NCBI GenBank assembly: GCA_036266155.1
Contig: DATANR010000126.1
Coordinates: 1 to 16,491 of the forward strand
From: SIAJ01 sp036266155
GTDB taxonomy: Bacteria > Planctomycetota > Planctomycetia > Gemmatales > Gemmataceae
Reading direction: 5' to 3'
Length of the DNA: 16,491 nucleotides
Made by a program: the position numbers and the translations under genes. Shown here one piece after another: positions 6,643 through 13,789 of this stretch. Positions within the stretch are counted from its first letter, which is position 1. Each line of letters begins with the position of its first letter. The notes beneath the pieces are model-generated. The model made no database searches. It had not been told where the DNA came from and saw only the letters and a list, made by a program, of their open reading frames with translations.

Positions 6643-8310
6643 ATGCGGCCTCCTCCCGAAATTCATCGAATGCGCACGCGCACTCCGCTCATTGGTCCAC
6701 TCGCAGGGTGGGAACTGGTACGGCTGGCGCGCCGGGGCCAGGCACATCGCGGCCGGCTCATGGTCGCCTATCTGCTGCTCATCGCATTCATCCTCACCCC
6801 GGTCTTTTGGTTTCCCAATACTGACCCGATCGAGTTGCTCACCGGGCCGGGGCGAACACTTCAACCGAAGGAAGCCGCTGAGCTTGGGCAGAGTTTCGGG
6901 CTCGCCCTTCTCGAAGCAGTCCTGTTTGCCGTGGCGGCAATGACGCCGGGGTATACGGCAATTGCGATCGCCGACGAAAAGGAACGGCAGACTTTGCCGT
7001 TGCTCTTGACCACCTGTCTCTCCGACCGCGAAATCGTGCTTGGCAAGGCGGCTGGGCGCTTTGTGTTTGTGCTCATCGCGGCGCTGGCGGCGTTGCCGGT
7101 GCTTTTCGCGACTATGTTTCTCGGCGGCGTCGAGATGCGCATTCTCCTGGTCGGCGTCGGCTTGATCGCGGGAACGGCCGTCCTTGCGACCGCGATCGGC
7201 GTCGATGCCGCCGCGACTACGAACGACATACGCTCGGCCCTCGTCCGAGCGTACGGCGTCACCGCTTTCGTTGTCGGCACCGGCGTCATTCCGCCATTTG
7301 TCTTTGTCTCGCCGTTTGGCGTGCTGATTTGGTTTGGGACCGGTCGGGTTTCATGGGGTGCGGCCCTGTTAGTGGGAGTGGCGTACCCGTTGTTGCAGTT
7401 TCTCATCGCCATCGGCTTCTTCGCGAGTGCGGTCCGCCGGCTCCGTCGTCCGGACGAACACACACGCCCGGATCCGCGCCCTCGACTATCAGTTGTTGAG
7501 GCTCCCAAGAGGATCGAGCCGGAATCTGTCTCCGCGGACGACGACGAGATTCGCAAGGCCGCACCAGAACCGCGTCGAACCGGCGAGCTGCCGCCCATCA
7601 ACGATGGGAATCCGCTCTTGTGGAAAGAGCGCTACGTCAACAATCAACGAACACAAGCGAACCAGACAGCCAGGGTTCTACCATTTTTGTTCGCCAGTCT
7701 GGCACTCCTGCTTCTCGCCATCGGCGCTGGGAATCTGATTGCTCGGTTCTGGGAGGACAAGCACGACGAGGACGAAGGTGGACGGCTGGTGATGACCGGC
7801 GGGACAATCCTGGCCGGCGTCTACTTGTTCCCCGCCGCGATCGCGCTCGCGTCGTGCATTGCCCGCGAGCGCCGACGCAATACGCTCGAGTCATTGCTGG
7901 CGATTCCGCTCGATCGGCGCAGCGTGTTGCGGACCAAGGTTCGAGCGGCCGTCGAACGCGGATGGTGGTGGGCTCCCGTGTCATTGCTCGCGACCGGTGT
8001 TGCATTCGGGGCAGACGGCGGGTGGCGGCTCGGCCTCCTTGCGGGAGGACTGATGCTCGCGGGCGCCACGTTCACCATTGGACTCGGAGCCTATTTGACC
8101 GTCCGCAGCGTTTCCGAGGTGCGGGCGTTTCGATTCCTTGTTCCAGCGGTCGTGTTTGTCGTCGGCGCCCCGGTCGCCCTGTGGAATGCGACCGATTGGA
8201 CCACTCCGTTCTTGTCGGAATTAGCCATGGGGCCCGGCGCCACGGTGTTCGCGATCGCCGGGGCCCTGCTCTGGCGGCGAGCCGGTGGGGCGCTCGATCA
8301 GATGGTGTAA
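6643..8310 (+). CDS. double-length ABC-2-type transporter permease
   Basis: A 555-aa polytopic membrane protein with about 12-13 hydrophobic helices in two halves, separated by a charged, proline-rich cytoplasmic linker (about residues 266-340). Each half carries the ABC-2 permease signature with an elbow motif: IADEKERQTLPLLLTTCLSD ending in GK (109-135) and IARERRRNTLESLLAIPLD ending in TK (406-432). This matches the E-R-x-x-(G/N)T-L-x-x-LL pattern of ABC2_membrane permeases, so the protein looks like two permease copies fused head to tail. The usual partner ATPase is not in this window. Start is uncertain: ATG 6643 is 7 bp after the previous stop with only a weak GGA, and ATG 6670 is an alternative. 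The close spacing suggests co-transcription with the secreted protein; a role in exporting it is speculation. Confidence 0.8.
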   Translation: MRPPPEIHRMRTRTPLIGPLAGWELVRLARRGQAHRGRLMVAYLLLIAFILTPVFWFPNTDPIELLTGPGRTLQPKEAAELGQSFGLALLEAVLFAVAAMTPGYTAIAIADEKERQTLPLLLTTCLSDREIVLGKAAGRFVFVLIAALAALPVLFATMFLGGVEMRILLVGVGLIAGTAVLATAIGVDAAATTNDIRSALVRAYGVTAFVVGTGVIPPFVFVSPFGVLIWFGTGRVSWGAALLVGVAYPLLQFLIAIGFFASAVRRLRRPDEHTRPDPRPRLSVVEAPKRIEPESVSADDDEIRKAAPEPRRTGELPPINDGNPLLWKERYVNNQRTQANQTARVLPFLFASLALLLLAIGAGNLIARFWEDKHDEDEGGRLVMTGGTILAGVYLFPAAIALASCIARERRRNTLESLLAIPLDRRSVLRTKVRAAVERGWWWAPVSLLATGVAFGADGGWRLGLLAGGLMLAGATFTIGLGAYLTVRSVSEVRAFRFLVPAVVFVVGAPVALWNATDWTTPFLSELAMGPGATVFAIAGALLWRRAGGALDQMV

Positions 8311-8357
8311 AAGACTGACTGGTCGCCGGTCGGCTCTCCTCTGTCGGATTCGCGGAC

Positions 8358-8363
8358 TACAAT
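8358..8363 (+). promoter_or_regulatory. possible -10 element for the zinc-ribbon gene
   Basis: TACAAT lies 28 bp before the ATG at 8392, in the 81-bp gap after the permease. I find no convincing -35 hexamer 16-18 bp upstream, so this is weak evidence that the zinc-ribbon gene has its own promoter in addition to possible read-through. Confidence 0.22.
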
Positions 8364-8391
8364 TCCCCTCGACATCGTCGCCGAGGATCAC

Positions 8392-9750
8392 ATGCCGACC
8401 AACTTTCCGTGTCCCAACACGCAATGCAGCTACCAGTTCGACGCGGACATTCTGCCGCCCGCGGCAATGGTGACATGCCCCCTATGTCGGACACGCTTTC
8501 CCTATCGGGCGAATCGGCCGGTGTCGATGGAACCGGCCGCCGGCGGCCAGGATTCGCGTCCGGCCGGCCCGGCGGTCATCAAGGCCCGCGAAATCCCAAA
8601 GTCGAACATCTGGATTACCATCGGCTCAGTCGGGGCATTTGGGGTTGTGCTGCTCGCCGTCTTGATCGGCCTGATGAAGCAGCGCGGCCAGTCGCCGAAC
8701 CAATCTTCGAGCGAAGCAACCAACGACACGTTTAATGTGAAAGTTGATCCGTTTCCCGGTTCGTGGGAAGAGGATTTCGAATACGTGCGCAATCCACTCG
8801 AAGCCAACATCCTCGGCCGCAAACGTACCAATCCAGACGGCTACGTGGCGGTCGGGGCGCGGGATTGGAGCGACCGCGAACCGCGGACGGGTGAACTCGA
8901 AGAGATGATGCGGGGACAACTACAAAAGGCATTCGACAAGGCTGCGATCGTGGCCGTCGAGGGACAAACGTGGGCGGGCCATCCAGCGCTTTCCGTTGGG
9001 TTCACCGCGAGCAAGAACGACGAACACGTCCGCGGCGAGGCATTCACCATCTCCTACAAGGGCATCGGCTATTTCTTCGTCGCGTGGGCGAGCGAGACCA
9101 ACTGGGCGGGTTTGCAAAGTGAGCTGACTGGCATCCGCGAAAAGGTGCGCCCCGCCGGCTTTCGTGAAAAATGGGCGCCGAAGCGGTTGAACGTGGAGAG
9201 GTACCCGTCCGACGACGGCAGGATTCAGGTGGAAGACATCGACGGGGCCTGGCTCAAAGGCAAGCCGGGGGATCAGTGGCCGGACAAGGGAAAGAGATAC
9301 GTTGTCGAAGCAAGCGATCTCAAAGGTGAAGACCCCAACGCCATGATGATGCTTAAGGCGGAATACCAATTCAAGGAACGCGGCGACGCCAAGCGACTCC
9401 CCGCACAAGCTAATGCGCTTGTCGTCGAACTGGACAAAGGCGGCGATCCGCTGGAAGCAGCCAAGGCACACATCATTGAGCGCATCAAGAAGTCCTACGC
9501 TTCCGCGACCGTACCGGACGTCAAACTGGAGCCCTTGACCAAAGGAACCCAGTTGCCGACCGGCGGCCCGGCCATCGGCCGCTTCCTCTTCAAGGACCCG
9601 CTCGACAAGGACAACAAGGTCGAGTGGGTGATTTCAGCGATCAATGTTGGGAACAAGATCGTCGCGGTCGAAACGTCAGTGCTGGAGAAGCATGCGGCGT
9701 TCGTGGACGAGTGGATGGTCCACCTGGCAGGTTCGTTGAAAGCACGTTAA
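8392..9750 (+). CDS. zinc-ribbon membrane-anchored protein with a two-part soluble domain
   Basis: A 452-aa protein; the ATG at 8392 has GAGGA four bases upstream. Residues 1-40 hold a zinc ribbon with C-x4-C (Cys7, Cys12) and C-x2-C (Cys29, Cys32), of the MJ0042-like type that planctomycetes place at the N-terminus of many membrane proteins. A flexible linker (about 43-70) and a single helix (73-95, IWITIGSVGAFGVVLLAVLI) follow, so the ribbon is expected in the cytoplasm and the rest outside. Residues about 114-275 and 276-452 look like two alpha/beta units that end alike (GIGYFFVAWAS ... LQSELTGIREKVRP and VEWVISAINVGNKIVAVE ... WMVHLAGSLK). This pattern recalls PsbP/LpqN-like folds but no family is firm. 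The stop codon overlaps that of the convergent methyltransferase (TTAA). Function is unknown. Confidence 0.75.
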   Translation: MPTNFPCPNTQCSYQFDADILPPAAMVTCPLCRTRFPYRANRPVSMEPAAGGQDSRPAGPAVIKAREIPKSNIWITIGSVGAFGVVLLAVLIGLMKQRGQSPNQSSSEATNDTFNVKVDPFPGSWEEDFEYVRNPLEANILGRKRTNPDGYVAVGARDWSDREPRTGELEEMMRGQLQKAFDKAAIVAVEGQTWAGHPALSVGFTASKNDEHVRGEAFTISYKGIGYFFVAWASETNWAGLQSELTGIREKVRPAGFREKWAPKRLNVERYPSDDGRIQVEDIDGAWLKGKPGDQWPDKGKRYVVEASDLKGEDPNAMMMLKAEYQFKERGDAKRLPAQANALVVELDKGGDPLEAAKAHIIERIKKSYASATVPDVKLEPLTKGTQLPTGGPAIGRFLFKDPLDKDNKVEWVISAINVGNKIVAVETSVLEKHAAFVDEWMVHLAGSLKAR

Positions 9751-10475
9751 GGTCGTTCTGCTTTGCGCGCCCGAACCCAGAGATAGCCGTGCTTGCCGGC
9801 TGGGATTGGCTCGCTGCCGGTTCCTTCCAATAAGGCCCCGTAGGGATTCTCCTCGGAGCCATGCGGCGCCGTCCGATAGGACACGATCTCCAGGTGATTG
9901 AGCAACGTCGCCTTCACGACGTCCTCGGTAAGCCGTTGCGGTTCGCAGATCGTCGGATCTTCGCCCAGGTTGAAACTGCCGACGAACTCCCCGCCCGGTT
10001 TGATGACGCGAAGAATCTCCTGGCACATCGTCGAAAAATCGTCGACGTGGTCCATCGCGTTCAGCGTGAACATTACATCAACATAAGCGGTCGGCAACGG
10101 AATCGTCTTCTCCGTCGACTTCACATAGATCATGCCGTGCGACTGGATTGCCTCGCGAAACTCGTCCGCATAAAGGTCTGAAAGAACGTCGATGCCGATC
10201 CGCGCAATGGCTGAGCGTGCCCACGTCAGGCTGCCCATCGGACCGCAACCGAAGTCGGCGATCACCTTGCCTGCGACATAAGAGTCGTCGCGCTCTCCGG
10301 CGATACCGAGCAGATAACGGCGATAATAGTCGTCGCGTGCCGTCGGATCGGGTTGCGGCACGGTCTTCCAGTAAAGAAGTTCTTCGCGCCCTTTGGTGGT
10401 GACCAGCCGTTTGAGCGGCCGCAACGCCCACTTGATCGGGCCGGGCACGCGCTGGCGGAGTTGGGTCAGGCTCAT
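9747..10475 (-). CDS. class I SAM-dependent methyltransferase
   Basis: A 242-aa protein with the Rossmann methyltransferase core. Motif I is VIADFGCGPMG (71-81), the acidic end of strand 2 is in GIDVLSD (Asp96), motif II is YVDVMFTLNAMDHVDD (131-146), and the post-motif is EILRVIKPGGEFVGSFNL (153-170). The N-terminal 60 residues are basic and then aromatic (RPLKRLVTTKGREELLYWKT) and probably help bind substrate. The KPGG and DHVDD features resemble UbiE/Methyltransf_11-type small-molecule enzymes, but the substrate cannot be told. The ATG at 10475 has AGGAAG eight bases upstream and a candidate promoter. It is convergent with the zinc-ribbon gene, overlapping it by 4 bp, and divergent from the possible small basic gene. 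Confidence 0.88.
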   Translation of the reverse strand: MSLTQLRQRVPGPIKWALRPLKRLVTTKGREELLYWKTVPQPDPTARDDYYRRYLLGIAGERDDSYVAGKVIADFGCGPMGSLTWARSAIARIGIDVLSDLYADEFREAIQSHGMIYVKSTEKTIPLPTAYVDVMFTLNAMDHVDDFSTMCQEILRVIKPGGEFVGSFNLGEDPTICEPQRLTEDVVKATLLNHLEIVSYRTAPHGSEENPYGALLEGTGSEPIPAGKHGYLWVRARKAERP

Positions 10476-10510
10476 GGGGATGGCTTCCTGCAGTTCCGGT
10501 TCGTGCGGGC

Positions 10511-10540
10511 ATTATGCCGTCAAAGACGCGGAACTGCCAG
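10511..10540 (-). promoter_or_regulatory. candidate promoter for the methyltransferase
   Basis: On the minus strand CTGGCA (10540-10535, four of six -35 matches) and CATAAT (10516-10511, five of six -10 matches) are separated by 18 bp. The -10 lies 35 bp before the ATG at 10475. Confidence 0.35.
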
Positions 10541-10648
10541 CCCGCTTGACGATTCGGTGGGCGAATGACGGTCGAACTGGTAAGACGGAAGGACGTGCCA
10601 AACGGCTGTTTCCGTTTGCAGTTCAGCAGGTTCGTTGAGAGTTCATCG

Positions 10649-10756
10649 ATGCAAAAGAGCAAGGCGCGCCGCCGGGCGACGAAAAAACGTCGCAAGGAAG
10701 GCCAAAACACGACGTTCAAGACCGAGCGTAAATCATCGAAGACACGGCTGCGCTGA
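10649..10756 (+). CDS. possible 35-residue highly basic protein
   Basis: The short frame MQKSKARRRATKKRRKEGQN..., ending TERKSSKTRLR, has 35 residues, 17 of them Lys or Arg, and no hydrophobic stretch, so it would be a nucleic-acid-binding type peptide. GAGAG lies seven bases before the ATG at 10649. The frame is open back to an ATG at 10565 without a ribosome binding site. It fills part of the gap between the divergent methyltransferase and the convergent Uma2 gene, and a hairpin follows 15 bp after its stop. I do not recognise a family. The composition could also be chance in a purine-rich stretch. Confidence 0.35.
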   Translation: MQKSKARRRATKKRRKEGQNTTFKTERKSSKTRLR

Positions 10757-10771
10757 TTGGCGTTTGGAAGT

Positions 10772-10790
10772 GGTCGGCACTCAGCCGACC
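10772..10790. terminator. small hairpin between convergent genes
   Basis: GGTCGGC (10772-10778) and GCCGACC (10784-10790) form a 7-bp stem with a 5-nt loop. The hairpin overlaps the stop codon of the Uma2-like gene (10781-10783) and lies 15 bp after the stop of the possible small basic gene. No T-run is present on either strand, so termination strength is doubtful. Confidence 0.35.
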
Positions 10791-11395
10791 CACTCCTGAC
10801 CAGTCTCGGTGTGAACAATCTTGATTTTCGTCCGGGGTCGACCGCGGACGAGTTGGAAGGTAAATGGAGTGACGTTGCTCGTCAGCACGTTCACTCCAGG
10901 CGTTGCCATCCCGCGCAAGCGCATTTTTCCGCGGCCGAGTTGGTACAGTTCGAGCCGCCATGGATCGCGGTCGAGGATGAGCACTTCACGGGTGCCGGAC
11001 GCCGCATAAAACTCAAGTTTGTCGCGGCTCCGATCGTCTGGGCTGACGATTTCCAGGGCAAAGTCGGGGCCGCCAAACCAGTGTGTGCGCCGGTCTTGCG
11101 CTGGGTTCCCTGACAAGAACAGGCACATGTCCGGACAGCGATAGTTCTTGGTCCAATTCCGGTTGCGGTCGGTTACGTTGGTCGGCCCCTGAACCCGGTC
11201 ACCGATTTCGGGATTGAAGACCGTCCGGAATACCCAGGCGAAGAAAATCCCAAGATCGCTGTGTTCAGTGTCTGCGTCGGGCATGATGAAAGTGACTCCG
11301 TCCCAGACCTCCTCACGACGCTGACGGTCCGGAATTGCCTCGCGATCCGCTAGGATTTGCTCTGCTAGCTCGGGGTTCAATACTACGAGAGGCAT
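10781..11395 (-). CDS. Uma2-family PD-(D/E)XK endonuclease-like protein
   Basis: A 204-aa protein from the ATG at 11395, chosen because GAGGAG lies six bases upstream; the frame extends to 11518 with no signal. The sequence follows the Uma2 (DUF820) pattern: an N-terminal helix and VWDG strand, an early H-S-D-L-G segment (AEH-type position), YRCPDMCLFL with the first catalytic Asp (about 89), PDFALEIVSPDDRSRDK (Glu115, then Lys126), and REVLILDRDPWRLELYQL. These correspond to the PD-(D/E)XK nuclease core of this family, in which the lysine sits further down the chain. Biological function is not established; such genes are highly multiplied in cyanobacteria and planctomycetes. It stands alone with no methylase or other restriction partner. 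The 132 bp upstream to 11527 shows no gene. Confidence 0.85.
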   Translation of the reverse strand: MPLVVLNPELAEQILADREAIPDRQRREEVWDGVTFIMPDADTEHSDLGIFFAWVFRTVFNPEIGDRVQGPTNVTDRNRNWTKNYRCPDMCLFLSGNPAQDRRTHWFGGPDFALEIVSPDDRSRDKLEFYAASGTREVLILDRDPWRLELYQLGRGKMRLRGMATPGVNVLTSNVTPFTFQLVRGRPRTKIKIVHTETGQEWVG

Positions 11396-11527
11396 TGCCA
11401 ACTCCTCGACTTCATTCCCCAATCTTACAGCAATTCTCTTGGAATGACTTGCGAACCGCTTTGATGCCAGTCTGCCCCAATGTCTGTTTGACCGCGGCGA
11501 ATCTGCGCACGGGGACAACTCGCGCTG

Positions 11528-13336
11528 TCATACTCCAACCAAGCTCGGCACCGGCGTTTGGTCGAAATTGAACGGCGGTTCGACGAACTCTTCTTCGCCG
11601 CCGCGGTCGCGGAAGATGTGGAGGACGCGGAGGCGGCCGAGGGGAGCGAACTTCGGCTCGGGGTACTTGCTGCTCGGGCGGAATGGCTCGTCGACGTCGA
11701 AGTCGTGGAACATCACGCGGACTTTGGTCAGGCCGCGGAAGTGCACGTCTTCGGAGCGCTTCCGGCCGGCGCCCTTGTCGTACACTTCGAACAACACGCG
11801 CAGAACCTTCGCGAGCTTCCGGTAGCCGACGCCGTCTTCGACGAAGATCAGATCGACTTCGAGAGACTTGAGCAAGTGGTAGAGATAGCGGCGCTCGGCG
11901 AGCGTGAAGACCTCAGCGTATGGCGGGCCGACGACTTCGGTCAGGAACGCCGGCTCGTCTTCGCCGCCGGTCACTTCGTCGCGTGTCAGGCCGGCGACGA
12001 ACCAGAGGTGCGGAGCCAGCCAGTAGCCGCAACCGCCGGACGATGTGCGGCCCTTGGCTTCGCGGAAAATCTTCTCGAGCCCGCGGCGCAGTTGTCGGCG
12101 AAGCTGAATCTCGTCGCGGCGGGCCATGCGGGTGTAAACGAATTCGTTTCTCAAGTCGGCCCGGCTGACCGCAAGCGGCCAGGTCGGATCGAATTCGTGC
12201 GTCTCGGATGCTTCCGGATGAACGACCTTGATCTGCACGTCATTCACGCCGTCTTCGCCGAAGTTTGCTTTCCAACCATGTTCGCGAAGCTGGTGGGTCA
12301 CAACCTTTTGATCACGCTCGTACACGCCGACGATGTGCGCGATCGGCCGGGCCGGTCGCGACGGATCGTTACGCCACGCGAGGAAGACGAAGACGCCGGC
12401 CGACAACAAAAGCCCGGGCGTGAGCCAGCCAAGCCAGTTGCCCATGACCGTCGTCAAGGGCATGGTGTTCTCGGCATCGGGCTGACCAAATATGCGTCCG
12501 CCGGCCGCGGACATCACGAGGGCGAGCAGCAGCAACACGGCAATCGTGGTCACCGCCAGAAGCAAGCGACGCATCGGGATCGAGCGCACCTTGCGCGTCC
12601 GCGGCGAACGCCAAATGAGTTGAGCCGCTCCCGGCCGGAACGGGAACAGATTGACGAGGATGACGATCAGCCAACAAACCCCGGCCACAACCAGGACGGG
12701 CCACAAGGGCAACAGCCAGGCAGCCGCGGTCGTGAGTGTCAGATAGGCGGCCAGGAACACCAGTTGGCCGCGCGTCATCTGCGTGTCGCCGGGCCGGCCG
12801 CCGCGGGCCAGGCGCGTAAGCAACATGATTGGGAAATAGACGCCGCCGAGTGAGGCGACGAAGAGCATCCCCCAGAGCAGGCTCATCAATGCAAGGTAAC
12901 CGGTATAAGTCACCGTGACGATGGGCTCACGCCACCCGGACGGCGAATACCACCACACGACCGAGGCGCCCACCACCCAGATCGCCAACAGGAAAACGAC
13001 GCCAAACACGGCCGTCGGCAGGCGCCGCGCGATATGCGGCGTGCCACGCAGATCGGGACCGATGTCCACCTTGAAGCGGTCGCCGGCGCGAGCGAGGAAC
13101 CAAGTACATGCGCCGAGCTTCTTCACCCAGGGGATCGGATTGGCGCGATGGCGAAAGGCGATGCCGACGAGGATGAGCAGAAGGACCGAGGCGCCGACGG
13201 TGTCGTGAATGTCCGACAGCGCCCGCCGGCCGAACATCTCGAGACCGAGAAACAGTACGATCACGGACGGGGTGAACCACCGCCCATGCGTGAGCACCTG
13301 ACGAAGTTGCGGAATGACGGTGGCGAAGACGTTCAT
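11528..13336 (-). CDS. polytopic membrane protein with a 270-residue soluble C-terminal domain
   Basis: I do not recognise a family. The product is 602 aa. The N-terminal half has about eight hydrophobic helices (near residues 22-34, 47-61, 107-128, 140-172, 190-207, 209-231, 257-277 and 303-320) with basic cytoplasmic-type loops. From about 330 it is hydrophilic and mixed alpha/beta: IAHIVGVYERDQKVVTHQL, NDVQIKVVHPE, GYWLAPHLWFVAGL, ERRYLYHLLKSLEVDLIFVEDGVGYRKLAKVLRVLFEVYD, then a basic/acidic tail. The ATG at 13336 lacks a clear ribosome binding site, but the N-terminus reads sensibly from there and no better start is seen. A sensor or transport role is possible, but no nucleotide-binding or catalytic motif is visible. 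It lies on the same strand as the cytochrome/WD40 gene, separated by 451 bp. Confidence 0.75.
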   Translation of the reverse strand: MNVFATVIPQLRQVLTHGRWFTPSVIVLFLGLEMFGRRALSDIHDTVGASVLLLILVGIAFRHRANPIPWVKKLGACTWFLARAGDRFKVDIGPDLRGTPHIARRLPTAVFGVVFLLAIWVVGASVVWWYSPSGWREPIVTVTYTGYLALMSLLWGMLFVASLGGVYFPIMLLTRLARGGRPGDTQMTRGQLVFLAAYLTLTTAAAWLLPLWPVLVVAGVCWLIVILVNLFPFRPGAAQLIWRSPRTRKVRSIPMRRLLLAVTTIAVLLLLALVMSAAGGRIFGQPDAENTMPLTTVMGNWLGWLTPGLLLSAGVFVFLAWRNDPSRPARPIAHIVGVYERDQKVVTHQLREHGWKANFGEDGVNDVQIKVVHPEASETHEFDPTWPLAVSRADLRNEFVYTRMARRDEIQLRRQLRRGLEKIFREAKGRTSSGGCGYWLAPHLWFVAGLTRDEVTGGEDEPAFLTEVVGPPYAEVFTLAERRYLYHLLKSLEVDLIFVEDGVGYRKLAKVLRVLFEVYDKGAGRKRSEDVHFRGLTKVRVMFHDFDVDEPFRPSSKYPEPKFAPLGRLRVLHIFRDRGGEEEFVEPPFNFDQTPVPSLVGV

Positions 13337-13787
13337 GTAGGCCGATTCACGCCACCGGGCGATAAACGTCGAACGGGCGCTGGTCCGATGTTCTTATTCT
13401 AGCCGGTCTGCCAGGCAGGTCCCGGAAACAAAAACCACTTCAAATGAGCTTAGCAACCGACCATATCGGGCCGCAAATGAATTCCGGTCGCGATCGCCGA
13501 TTGCAAGGAGGAATCAGTCCTTCGCTCGACATTCGTTTCAACTCATTGCAGATAGACCAAATTCAAAGAGCGCCAATCAAAGAGCGCCACGAAGAGCGCC
13601 AGGGGTGTATGGGGTTGGCGCTCTTTGACCTTCACAATTGACGGATCCTCTTTATTAAACGGTTCTTGCGTCGATAATCATGCCCACAAAAAGTGGTGTC
13701 AGGAAGCCCGCCAAAAACTGGTCAACCCTGTTGGCAGCGGTGTCCTCTCCGTGCCTCCGTGACTCTTTGGTGAATTCGGCAACCGAA
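13337..13787. other. 451-bp gene-free gap with a possible promoter and repeats
   Basis: This gap separates two minus-strand genes. Reading the minus strand, it contains a hairpin at the end of the cytochrome/WD40 gene, a stretch at 13740-13770 with tandem CTCCGTG-like words (CCTCTCCGTGCCTCCGTG) of a kind often seen as dispersed planctomycete repeats, and the repeat/hairpin at 13563-13628. It also holds a TAGAAT (13401-13396) that could be a -10 for the 602-residue gene, 60 bp before its ATG. Next to this is an imperfect palindrome at 13403-13425 (CCGG, TCTGCC, GGCAG, CCGG). A 65-codon plus-strand frame (13444-13641) lacks a ribosome binding site and ends within the repeat, so I do not call it. 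Confidence 0.4.
13563..13628. repeat. repeated GAGCGCCA units with an inverted copy (hairpin)
   Basis: TCAAAGAGCGCCA occurs at 13563-13575 and again at 13577-13589, followed by the shorter GAAGAGCGCCA at 13591-13601. The reverse complement TTGGCGCTCTTTGA lies at 13615-13628. The first copy pairs with it over 14 bp (13563-13576), the second over 13 bp, and the third over fewer, so alternative stems compete for one partner. It could terminate the cytochrome/WD40 transcript on the minus strand, but no strong T-run follows. Confidence 0.65.
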
Positions 13788-13789
13788 TT
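13773..13789 (-). terminator. short hairpin at the stop codon of the cytochrome/WD40 gene
   Basis: AATTCGG (13773-13779) and CCGAATT (13783-13789) form a 7-bp stem with a 3-nt loop that overlaps the stop codon. It is AT-rich at its base and lacks a following T-run, so it may be only a weak pause site. Confidence 0.3.

Noticed and set aside
10781..11395. Restriction-modification system
   Set aside because: Only the Uma2-like protein is present. The nearby methyltransferase has a small-molecule type core (KPGG post-motif) and no DNA-methylase motif such as DPPY or NPPF, so the two should not be paired.
11558..12853. 431-codon open frame on the plus strand
   Set aside because: Antisense to the 602-residue membrane protein. 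The translation is charged and repetitive (many Glu, Arg, Gln) without domain features, while the minus strand gives clean transmembrane helices.
13444..13641. 65-codon plus-strand frame
   Set aside because: No ribosome binding site, no recognisable composition, and its 3' third is the repeat at 13563-13628.
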